Origin: Amphimedon queenslandica
Taxonomy: Eukaryota > Porifera > Demospongiae > Haplosclerida > Niphatidae
DNA length: 24,376 nt
Direction: 5' to 3'
Assembly: GCF_000090795.2 (NCBI RefSeq)
Contig: NW_003546473.1
Location: forward strand, 57,408-81,783
Shown one piece after another: positions 22,401 to 24,376 of this stretch; within the stretch, counting starts at the first letter, position 1, and every line of letters begins with the position of its first letter. Position numbers and translations under genes: made by a program. The notes under the pieces are model-generated. The model ran no database searches, was not told the DNA's origin, and saw nothing but the letters and a program-made list of their open reading frames with translations.

Positions 22401-24145
22401 TTTAGTCATATGAATTTTTAACTCCATGCTATCACGTGTAGATACAAAGTTAGCCAGGCCCAGAACTATGGCGTTGGATGAAGAGTATTCTTTGAATCTT
22501 TGCGTCAGAGGCTACCATGTTTATCAGGACATCTTGGAAGCTGTGATAAGGGAGACATTACAATGTGTCAGAGAACTGGAGAACACTTATAATTCGTGGG
22601 TGCAAAACTTTCAAGGGTTAAAAATTCGTGGATTAGTGCTCTCCACGAAAATATTCACCCATCGAAAATATTAGCGTATACGGTATATCTTTAATCTTAC
22701 ACATTCGAGATAAAAGTGACATAAAGTAGTAGCAAATTATAAAACACTAAAATTAGTACATGTACGTGTACATGCAAATAATTGAAGTATGTGCATGTGT
22801 ATACGTATACATGCATGTACATGCAACATACATGTACACATGTACATGTACATTCTTACCTCACTGAGTTTACAGTTGGCCATGTCTCCCAGGAGTATGG
22901 TAGATGAGGTGTAGGCCACTAGGTACCTGTCCTTGCCCATGACATCAACCTTCTCTATCTCATAGTCAAACTGTGACTTTAGTATCACACGAGCACCAGT
23001 ACCAATATTCTTTACTATCACCTAACAATGAATGGATGAAGAATAAAAATAAGCTAAATTTCATGTCCAGTATTGTATAGTACAATACATGGAGCTATCA
23101 CCTAATAATAAAGCAATGAAGAATAAAAACAGTTAAATTTTATGTCCAAATTGTCCAGTATTGTAATGTACATGCAATTTGCCTATATGAGCATGCATGT
23201 ACATGTACGTATAGGTAATTATTATTATGATGATTAAAGTAACATAATACATAATGTAGTGTGTCTACCTGACTGGGTCCAACATAAGTTAGTTCAAATT
23301 TATTACGATAAGTGACACGTCTAAGACAGCAATCAAACAAATCAACAGCTCCACACAATGAACCCTAAACACATATAGTAAGTATTACCTATCATTATTA
23401 CTGTGTAATAAATGCATAAAAGTATTATAGTACAGTCAAACCTGCTATTGTGGACAGTCTAGCATAAGGACACCTCTATAATCAGGACAGGTAGTATCAG
23501 TCCCAATACAATATAAATGTGTATTGATGAACCTCTGAAATAAGGACACCTCTTTAATAAGGACAGTTTTATTGGGTCCCAAGGTGTCCGGAATAGACAG
23601 GTTTGACTGTATATGACATACATGTAAGTAAAGATTATCTGTAGTGAAGTCTTTATAAACTACATGTACATGTACAAGCATTAGTGGTTAACTTATTGCT
23701 ATTAGCAGCAAATATACATGTATAAGCAAGGGAGCAAACAAGTAAAAAATGAAGACATAATTTGTTATTGTGTATATCCACAAAGACAGATAATTACAGA
23801 TGTTAATCTTGATCCATCTCTCTTCCAAGTGAGTGCAGTGATGGTGTAAAGATTGTCAATAAACTTAGGAGTTGCTTCATCCCACATCTCCTTACGAGGA
23901 GACCAGTTGTACACCCTCAGTCTAAAATTTAAGAAAATTAATAAGATAATAACGTATAGTTCAAAATGTACATGTGTAACACACTATGCTGAATATTATT
24001 GCCAGAGTTTTAGAACAAACAGATCCTTGTTCTCACCTGTTGAAGCTCCCCAGTACAACAGTCTGTCCACTAGGAGATGTTGCTGAACACATAAACTCTT
24101 TCTCATCTTCTTCCTTTGAATAGTCAAACTGTTGGATAGGCTTAC
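1333..24145 (-). CDS. IFT172: Intraflagellar transport protein 172 (IFT172), 40 exons, 5' partial
   Basis: Peripheral subunit of the IFT-B train that moves cargo along ciliary microtubules and takes part in turnaround at the ciliary tip; in a sponge it would serve choanocyte flagella and larval cilia. Recognised from long conserved blocks in the expected order: FDCCLRR and [77 protein letters not shown]-like repeats, [26 protein letters not shown] and SVSLLRH. Exons 1-10 make up WD40 propeller sequence, 11-37 a TPR-like alpha solenoid, 38-40 the C-terminal domain. Summed exons give 4562 nt with every junction in frame, ending ...NPAHTF and TAA at 1335-1333. Vertebrate IFT172 is about 1750 residues, so about 230 N-terminal residues are outside the window. 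Splice sites are GT-AG except one GC donor. Exon coordinates follow as separate entries, numbered in transcript order within this window. Confidence 0.97.
1474..1565 (-). CDS. IFT172: IFT172 window exon 39
   Basis: GT completes Gly, then [30 protein letters not shown]. Donor AAG/gtcaga. Confidence 0.95.
1606..1673. repeat. 34-bp direct tandem duplication
   Basis: Two copies at 1606-1639 and 1640-1673 sharing TATAGATTAGATCAAA and CATCCCCTAGGCAA, differing at very few bases. Within the IFT172 intron between exons 38 and 39. Confidence 0.85.
1851..1950 (-). CDS. IFT172: IFT172 window exon 38
   Basis: [33 protein letters not shown] plus G of a split Gly. The PCIVTGYPV segment opens the C-terminal domain, which has been described as U-box-like. 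Confidence 0.95.
2001..2057 (-). CDS. IFT172: IFT172 window exon 37
   Basis: 19 codons, phase 0: [19 protein letters not shown], matching EREEVRDWVLTVSMDQR. Donor gtgact. Confidence 0.95.
2310..2408 (-). CDS. IFT172: IFT172 window exon 36
   Basis: 33 codons, phase 0: [33 protein letters not shown]. The acidic [11 protein letters not shown] stretch is conserved. Donor gtaagg. Confidence 0.96.
2475..2534 (-). CDS. IFT172: IFT172 window exon 35
   Basis: 20 codons, phase 0: [20 protein letters not shown]. The acceptor atag before GCAGTT is chosen over the nearby cag because it keeps the Ala-Val-Gly of the family. Confidence 0.93.
2535..2925 (-). other. IFT172 intron, nothing recognised
   Basis: 391-nt intron with one TACATGTA cluster near 2755 and no other structure seen. 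Confidence 0.6.
2926..3141 (-). CDS. IFT172: IFT172 window exon 34
   Basis: 72 codons, phase 0: [69 protein letters not shown]. Donor gtcagt. Confidence 0.97.
3142..3477 (-). other. IFT172 intron with TACATGTA palindromes
   Basis: 336-nt intron; short TGTACATGTACATG arrays at about 3305-3320 and 3410-3420. Nothing else seen. Confidence 0.6.
3478..3702 (-). CDS. IFT172: IFT172 window exon 33
   Basis: 75 codons, phase 0: [57 protein letters not shown] and QNFNIYKR blocks are conserved. Donor gtaagt. Confidence 0.97.
3918..4004 (-). CDS. IFT172: IFT172 window exon 32
   Basis: 29 codons, phase 0: [29 protein letters not shown]. Acceptor ttaacag, donor gtaagc. Confidence 0.94.
4069..4132 (-). 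CDS. IFT172: IFT172 window exon 31
   Basis: G completes Arg, then [21 protein letters not shown]. The acceptor follows a pyrimidine tract of more than 100 nt (GA repeat on the + strand). Confidence 0.93.
4135..4251. repeat. GA/CT microsatellite next to a splice acceptor
   Basis: Imperfect (GA)n on the + strand, i.e. over 100 nt of pyrimidine on the IFT172 sense strand, ending right at the acceptor of exon 31. Confidence 0.85.
4290..4399 (-). CDS. IFT172: IFT172 window exon 30
   Basis: [36 protein letters not shown], then AG of a split Arg. Acceptor lies in a (CA)n run. Donor gtatgg. Confidence 0.95.
4532..5243. mobile_element. 712-bp MITE-like element with 13-bp perfect TIRs (CAGGGTTTCCCAC)
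   Basis: CAGGGTTTCCCAC at 4532-4544 and its exact inverse at 5231-5243. The interior holds about four degenerate units marked by recurring TTGAAGTTGCTC and GAATTCTCCATTTTT words. No coding capacity seen. The CAGGG start is typical of hAT-type ends, but no clear 8-bp target duplication is visible, so the class is inference. Lies in the IFT172 intron between exons 29 and 30. Confidence 0.75.
5368..5463 (-). CDS. IFT172: IFT172 window exon 29
   Basis: 32 codons, phase 0: [32 protein letters not shown]. Matches the AAELSIKF region. Donor gtaaga. Confidence 0.92.
5464..5860 (-). other. IFT172 intron with TACATGTA arrays
   Basis: 397-nt intron; arrays at about 5547-5562 and 5652-5674. Nothing else recognised. 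Confidence 0.6.
5861..5996 (-). CDS. IFT172: IFT172 window exon 28
   Basis: G completes Lys, then [45 protein letters not shown]. Donor AAA/gtacta is weak, but the next exon keeps the frame. Confidence 0.93.
6072..6112 (-). CDS. IFT172: IFT172 window exon 27 (41 nt)
   Basis: Shortest exon in the window: [13 protein letters not shown] plus AA of a split Lys. Matches the LEALQEEYEREA region. Acceptor tctatag, donor gtaaac. Confidence 0.88.
6158..6214 (-). CDS. IFT172: IFT172 window exon 26
   Basis: 19 codons, phase 0: [19 protein letters not shown], matching EAGLWSDALRICKDYVPSQ of vertebrates. Donor gtaagc. Confidence 0.93.
6460..6552 (-). CDS. IFT172: IFT172 window exon 25 (GC donor)
   Basis: 31 codons, phase 0: [31 protein letters not shown]. 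The only exon followed by GC in place of GT: AAG/gcaagt. The next exon joins in frame. Confidence 0.95.
6608..6695 (-). CDS. IFT172: IFT172 window exon 24
   Basis: G completes Met, then [29 protein letters not shown]. Donor gtaata. Confidence 0.95.
6785..7518. repeat. Tandem array, about five units of 163-177 bp
   Basis: The landmark AGGACATC (AGGTAAT in the last unit) recurs at 6841, 7018, 7190, 7353 and 7516. Each unit has TCGGAATCAGCTCAAAC, TTTCTACATAGCATAAGG, AATATGCATCAAAAAATG and ATTGGGGGTGACTTCGGAGC. Unit three carries a short internal duplication of CGGCCATTTTT. In the 1.4-kb IFT172 intron between exons 23 and 24. Confidence 0.9.
7768..8112. mobile_element. 345-bp TA-flanked MITE (TACCGTACGGTTGGTAA TIR)
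   Basis: TACCGTACGGTTGGTAA at 7768-7784 and its exact inverse at 8096-8112; the outer TA on each side fits a Tc1/mariner-type target duplication. The subterminal region repeats ATTCGTGG and AATTTCGTG words in both orientations. The internal ORF at 7842-8039 resembles no known protein. Confidence 0.85.
8127..8191 (-). CDS. IFT172: IFT172 window exon 23
   Basis: [21 protein letters not shown] and AT of a split Met; nearly identical to the vertebrate [22 protein letters not shown] block. Donor gtaagc. The 345-bp MITE ends 14 bases from this exon. Confidence 0.96.
8243..8336 (-). CDS. IFT172: IFT172 window exon 22
   Basis: T completes Tyr, then [31 protein letters not shown]. Phase 0 at the donor gtattt. 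Confidence 0.94.
8400..8475 (-). CDS. IFT172: IFT172 window exon 21
   Basis: GT completes Gly, then [24 protein letters not shown] and TA of a split Tyr (Cys in vertebrates). The donor is at ...AACTA/gtaata; no other GT keeps the frame. Confidence 0.9.
8635..8701 (-). CDS. IFT172: IFT172 window exon 20
   Basis: [22 protein letters not shown], then G of a split Gly. [10 protein letters not shown] is a conserved block. Donor gtaata. Confidence 0.95.
8754..8870 (-). CDS. IFT172: IFT172 window exon 19
   Basis: 39 codons, phase 0: [39 protein letters not shown]. Donor AGA/gtgagt. Confidence 0.95.
9058..9132 (-). CDS. IFT172: IFT172 window exon 18
   Basis: 25 codons, phase 0: [25 protein letters not shown], matching the conserved HHPDLLSDTHLHLGK block. 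Acceptor ctgttag, donor gtaaag. Confidence 0.95.
9181..9400. repeat. CT/GA-rich tract after the exon 17 donor
   Basis: CT-rich on the + strand, mainly 9340-9398, so the IFT172 sense strand is GA-rich immediately after the donor. A TACATGTA cluster lies at 9225-9245. Confidence 0.75.
9401..9649 (-). CDS. IFT172: IFT172 window exon 17
   Basis: 83 codons, phase 0: [76 protein letters not shown]-rich microsatellite begins right after the donor gtaagg. Confidence 0.97.
9758..10095. mobile_element. Degenerate relative of the CAGGG element
   Basis: Shares AGTGAGCTAAACAGCAT and the words CATGAGCTG, CAAGCACTA with 20947-20990, and at 9965-10078 shares the core words GATCAGAATCAGTTCAAAC and ATCAGAAAAATTATAAAAAT with the other copies. 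TIRs are not intact (GGTTCCC left). In the IFT172 intron between exons 16 and 17. Confidence 0.45.
10146..10277 (-). CDS. IFT172: IFT172 window exon 16
   Basis: 44 codons, phase 0: [44 protein letters not shown]. Donor gtacat is weak. Confidence 0.95.
10278..10595. repeat. TACATGTA palindromic array
   Basis: Densest TACATGTA region of the window, mainly 10420-10555, with GTACATGTACATG, CATACATGTATGTACATA and similar self-complementary words. It fills an IFT172 intron. Confidence 0.85.
10596..10880 (-). CDS. IFT172: IFT172 window exon 15
   Basis: Largest exon in the window (95 codons): [69 protein letters not shown], ending GNVMK. Phase 0. Donor gtatga. Confidence 0.97.
10881..11235 (-). other. 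IFT172 intron, mostly featureless
   Basis: 355 nt. Contains TAGACAAGTGTAAAACATT at 10914-10932, which recurs at 11446 beyond the next exon. Nothing else recognised. Confidence 0.55.
11236..11412 (-). CDS. IFT172: IFT172 window exon 14
   Basis: 59 codons, phase 0: [59 protein letters not shown]. The QEERAGE and [11 protein letters not shown] blocks are diagnostic. Donor gtaaga. Confidence 0.97.
11413..12329 (-). other. First part of IFT172 intron between exons 13 and 14
   Basis: Holds a GGGGCTCAGCCCC palindrome near 11466, a (CAGA)n run near 11910-11930 followed by GGGCTTCGCCC near 11950, and scattered TACATGT. No gene seen. Confidence 0.5.
12330..12955. mobile_element. TACCGTATAGCGG-ended element with long inverted repeat around an assembly gap
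   Basis: Outer TIRs TACCGTATAGCGGG.. at 12330-12359 and inverse at 12927-12955, both starting in TA. Inside, about 188 nt at 12465-12652 are repeated in inverse orientation at 12705-12893 with few differences (AAAGGGTAACTGAAATGG arm, GTGGGTGTGGCTAAACGTGA at the loop side). Ten Ns at 12695-12704 mark an assembly gap in the loop. No coding capacity. Confidence 0.85.
12695..12704. other. Assembly gap (10 N)
   Basis: Ten Ns between the arms of the inverted repeat; real size unknown. Confidence 0.95.
12966..13136 (-). CDS. IFT172: IFT172 window exon 13
   Basis: 57 codons, phase 0: [60 protein letters not shown]-like repeat pair. Donor gtgagt. Confidence 0.95.
13137..13602 (-). other. IFT172 intron between exons 12 and 13
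   Basis: 466 nt holding a CT-rich (sense) acceptor tract, a TACATGTA cluster at about 13186-13202 and the small inverted-repeat element at 13321-13458. Confidence 0.6.
13321..13458. mobile_element. 138-bp inverted-repeat element
   Basis: GACGGCTGCAG followed by GCCTAGGCATT on the left; the right end in inverse reads GGCGGCTGCAG, 12 extra bases, then GCCTAGGCATT. MITE-like, no coding capacity. Confidence 0.6.
13603..13687 (-). CDS. IFT172: IFT172 window exon 12
   Basis: G completes Arg (AER), then [28 protein letters not shown]. Matches the ERCF..GQVAKARFLHETN region of vertebrate IFT172. Donor gtaaga. Confidence 0.92.
13804..14023. mobile_element. 220-bp MITE (TACCTTA ends)
   Basis: Left end TACCTTAAGGTTACTTTTAA, right end in inverse TACCTTAGAGTGACTTTTAA. 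Interior is rich in ATTGCGA and AATTATTAATA words. TA at both ends. Confidence 0.7.
14167..14299 (-). CDS. IFT172: IFT172 window exon 11
   Basis: CT completes Ala, then [43 protein letters not shown] and CG. First solenoid helices. Donor gtatgt. Confidence 0.95.
14377..14414. repeat. 38-bp near-perfect palindrome
   Basis: GTACGTGACATGTACATG, two bases, then its exact inverse. Sits in a larger TACATGTA array in the intron between exons 10 and 11. Confidence 0.85.
14463..14712. mobile_element. Possible degenerate MITE (TACCATATTTCCTC end)
   Basis: Left TACCATATTTCCTCAAATAA then AAGCCCG; right end in inverse has AATTAAAAGCCGGGTG. Ends are only partly matched. Confidence 0.35.
14739..14952 (-). 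CDS. IFT172: IFT172 window exon 10
   Basis: [39 protein letters not shown], ending [13 protein letters not shown] plus G of a split Ala. Last propeller strand and the hinge to the helical part. Acceptor of the 4.3-kb intron: cttgtag. Confidence 0.95.
15516..15727. mobile_element. 212-bp TACCATATAG...TACGGTA MITE
   Basis: Left TACCATATAGCAGAAAATTT, right in inverse TACCGTATATTGGGAAATTT. Interior repeats TTTGGCAAATT-type words in both orientations. Confidence 0.75.
15779..15800. repeat. (CA)n microsatellite
   Basis: CACACACA run of about 20 nt. Confidence 0.9.
16094..16303. mobile_element. 210-bp MITE (TATCGTACAAGACGATTTAT end)
   Basis: Left TATCGTACAAGACGATTTAT, right in inverse TACCATACAAGAAGATTTAT, both followed by TGGCGGGG- or TGGTGGGA-type words. 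Interior repeats TTGGCGATTGGCGG and CCAATATAAAA. Confidence 0.75.
17106..17113 (+). promoter_or_regulatory. Probable TATA box of the nested M35 gene
   Basis: TATAAAAG, 65 nt upstream of the chosen ATG. A start of transcription about 25-30 nt downstream would leave a 5' leader of roughly 40 nt. Confidence 0.6.
17178..18289 (+). CDS. Secreted M35 (aspzincin) metalloendopeptidase, peptidyl-Lys type; two exons, nested in IFT172 intron
   Basis: Predicted zinc endopeptidase of 353 residues. Exon 1 is 17178-17230 ([17 protein letters not shown] plus AG), exon 2 is 17281-18289; the 50-nt GT-AG intron joins in frame. ATG 17178 is chosen because it supplies a hydrophobic signal peptide missing from the in-frame ATG at 17261, which lies in the intron. 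Residues about 25-150 resemble the M35 propeptide ([38 protein letters not shown]). The catalytic domain, about 187-353, has YKKWFGAF, Cys at 188, 212, 266, 284, 294 and 350, HEWSH (His308, Glu309, His312), the third ligand Asp319 and Tyr322 in TVDNVYG, and [13 protein letters not shown]. These are the hallmarks of fungal and bacterial peptidyl-Lys metallopeptidases. The position of the fungal S1' Glu is Gly346 here, so lysine preference is uncertain. Opposite strand to its host gene. Confidence 0.9.
18367..18372 (+). terminator. Polyadenylation signal of the nested M35 gene
   Basis: AATAAA 78 nt after the stop codon, with a second AATAAA at 18414-18419. Both are on the strand of the M35 gene. 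Confidence 0.65.
18559..18990. mobile_element. MITE inserted into a MITE fragment
   Basis: 18559-18578 (TACCGTACAAGATGATTTAT) continues at 18975 (TGGCGAGGAATTAA), exactly as in the uninterrupted element at 16094. Between them lies an element with inverted ends AGACTACCCAGAGTGAGAAT at 18579 and the inverse of AGACCACCCAGGGTGAGAAT ending at 18973, with a TA or TAT duplication at the junction. The outer element breaks off after GGAATTAA. Confidence 0.7.
19246..19311 (-). CDS. IFT172: IFT172 window exon 9
   Basis: 66 nt, phase 0: [15 protein letters not shown] then SYCSFVQ. Its donor opens the 4.3-kb intron that contains the nested M35 protease gene. Confidence 0.94.
19318..19366. repeat. GA/CT tract next to the exon 9 acceptor
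   Basis: GAGAGA-rich on the + strand; on the IFT172 sense strand an extended pyrimidine tract ending at the acceptor. Confidence 0.8.
19436..19483 (-). CDS. IFT172: IFT172 window exon 8
   Basis: 48-nt exon, phase 0 at both ends: [16 protein letters not shown], a highly conserved IFT172 block. Acceptor tgtag, donor gtaagt. Confidence 0.95.
19617..19681 (-). CDS. IFT172: IFT172 window exon 7
   Basis: TG completes Met (Val in vertebrates), then [20 protein letters not shown] and E. Donor GAG/gtaata. Confidence 0.94.
19716..20473. mobile_element. 758-bp element built from CTAGTTCTAG-like palindromes
   Basis: TAGTGTTGTTGTAGTTCC at 19716-19733; the right end 20456-20473 is its inverse with one mismatch, flanked by TA. 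The interior is dominated by copies of TAGTTCTAGAACTAGTACTA and ACTAGAACTAAACT in both orientations, with one ordinary AT-rich stretch at about 19980-20190. No coding capacity. In the IFT172 intron between exons 6 and 7. Confidence 0.75.
20730..20815 (-). CDS. IFT172: IFT172 window exon 6
   Basis: T completes Ser, then [28 protein letters not shown], ending in A of a split codon. The acceptor follows a long CT-rich tract. Donor gtaagt. Confidence 0.93.
20822..20872. repeat. GA/CT tract next to the exon 6 acceptor
   Basis: GAGAGA and GGGGGGA on the + strand, pyrimidine-rich on the sense strand, a few nt from the acceptor. Confidence 0.8.
20936..21317. mobile_element. Copy of the CAGGG element, right end degraded
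   Basis: Begins CAGGGTTTCCCATAGTGAG as at 4532. The core GGAATCAGCTCAAAGTTGA, CACAACATAA and AGAATTCTCTCC matches the 4532 element in inverse and the unit of the 6785 array. The right end reads only ACCCTG. Confidence 0.55.
21318..21743 (-). other. Remainder of IFT172 intron between exons 5 and 6
   Basis: Contains a hairpin at 21378-21401 (TTAGTAACGC, TACC, GCGTTACTAA). No gene seen. Confidence 0.55.
21744..21901 (-). CDS. IFT172: IFT172 window exon 5
   Basis: [47 protein letters not shown], then AG that joins T of the next exon to make Ser. Donor gtatgt. Confidence 0.96.
21902..22275 (-). other. First part of IFT172 intron between exons 4 and 5
   Basis: (AAT)n-rich run at about 21904-21953 and a TACATGTA array at 22196-22270. 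Otherwise AT-rich and featureless. Confidence 0.6.
22276..22685. mobile_element. 410-bp TACCGTATACGC-ended MITE
   Basis: Left TACCGTATACGC then ATATTTTCGA; right in inverse TACCGTATACGCTAATATTT then TCGA. Subterminal words TTCGAGGGTTAAA, ATTCGTGG and CACGAAAATATT recur in both orientations, as in the 7768 element. The internal ORF at 22426-22674 has no recognisable domain. Confidence 0.85.
22860..23021 (-). CDS. IFT172: IFT172 window exon 4
   Basis: 54 codons, phase 0: [34 protein letters not shown], ending KLSE before donor gtaaga. Start of the second propeller. Confidence 0.95.
23269..23364 (-). CDS. IFT172: IFT172 window exon 3
   Basis: 32 codons, phase 0 at both ends: [20 protein letters not shown] then [12 protein letters not shown], nearly identical to vertebrate IFT172. 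Donor CAG/gtagac. Confidence 0.95.
23431..23611. mobile_element. 181-bp pogo/Tigger-like MITE
   Basis: TACAGTCAAACCTG at 23431-23444 and its exact inverse CAGGTTTGACTGTA at 23598-23611. Interior repeats ATAAGGACACCTCT. The CAGT..AACCT start is typical of pogo-type ends; TA at both ends fits. Confidence 0.8.
23798..23921 (-). CDS. IFT172: IFT172 window exon 2
   Basis: A completes the Arg codon begun in exon 1, then [34 protein letters not shown]. Acceptor attttag, donor ACATCT/gtaatt. The TWKRDGSRL stretch is a typical WD40 strand pair. Confidence 0.92.
24037..24145 (-). CDS. IFT172: IFT172 window exon 1
   Basis: Begins with GT completing a codon from an exon beyond the right edge, then [10 protein letters not shown] ... 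[13 protein letters not shown], and ends with AG. Acceptor tgtag, donor CAACAG/gtgaga. WD40 propeller blade sequence. Confidence 0.9.
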
Positions 24146-24376
24146 CTACATGTACAGTGTAATAATTATTGAGATTCTGCACGACAATAGCGATTAGCTA
24201 GAGTTGCTGCACGTAGTAAGATTAGCAGAGATCAAGTTAAGATACTTTTACAACAAAAAGAGAATAAAACTGCTCTAAGATTACAGAACTTAAATACAAA
24301 AACATAACAAAGAAATAAGGACACTATTGTACACAGGTAACTAACAAAGGGTCCATATGGAGTACAAGTGAGTCCT
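24146..24376 (-). other. IFT172 intron reaching the window edge
   Basis: No conserved IFT172 block found here; the expected GCDRKI-type propeller strand that should precede exon 1 is absent, so the whole stretch is taken as intron, with the previous exon outside. Confidence 0.6.

Noticed and set aside
22426..22674. 82-codon + strand ORF
   Set aside because: Lies wholly inside a MITE and ends in its terminal repeat; no recognisable domain.
24225..24376. Possible IFT172 exon at the right edge (minus strand LTCTPYGPF, resembling a propeller HxCxPY stretch)
   Set aside because: The conserved AGCDRKI-type strand expected directly after it is absent and no in-frame donor fits the phase needed by exon 1; the similarity is too short.

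Overview
The window is animal nuclear DNA, most likely from a demosponge. The AT-rich sequence full of TACATGTA-type palindromic microsatellites and the intron-dense ciliary gene fit Amphimedon queenslandica; this species call is inference, not shown by a search. Two converging genes and one nested gene account for the coding DNA; almost everything else is introns packed with small repeats and MITE-like elements.

Layout. 1-612 (+): 3' part of a caspase gene (large-subunit His and QACRG Cys motifs, small subunit, stop), open at the left edge. 613-1332: intergenic, with a decayed copy of a caspase C-terminus at about 1072-1216. 1333-24145 (-): intraflagellar transport protein IFT172, read as 40 exons whose junctions all keep one frame (4562 nt; 1519 codons plus stop). 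It runs from inside the N-terminal WD40 propellers through the helical TPR-like solenoid to the true C-terminus; about 230 N-terminal residues lie beyond the right edge. 39 of the 40 exons end in a standard GT donor or the stop codon; one intron uses a GC donor.

Nested gene. The 4.3-kb IFT172 intron 14953-19245 holds a complete gene on the opposite strand: a 353-residue secreted M35 (aspzincin) metalloendopeptidase related to peptidyl-Lys metallopeptidases of fungi and bacteria. It has its own TATA box, a 50-nt intron after the signal-peptide exon and its own AATAAA. One acidic residue thought to set lysine specificity is replaced.

Repeats. The introns carry several TA-flanked elements ending in TACCGTA/TACGGTA-like termini, a 758-bp element built from CTAGTTCTAG-like palindromes, a pogo-like element, a CAGGG-ended element, a five-unit 163-177-bp tandem array related to that element's core, a long inverted repeat around an assembly gap, and a MITE inserted into another MITE. 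The three genes show no obvious joint pathway: caspase (cell death or signalling), IFT172 (cilium building) and a secreted protease (extracellular proteolysis).
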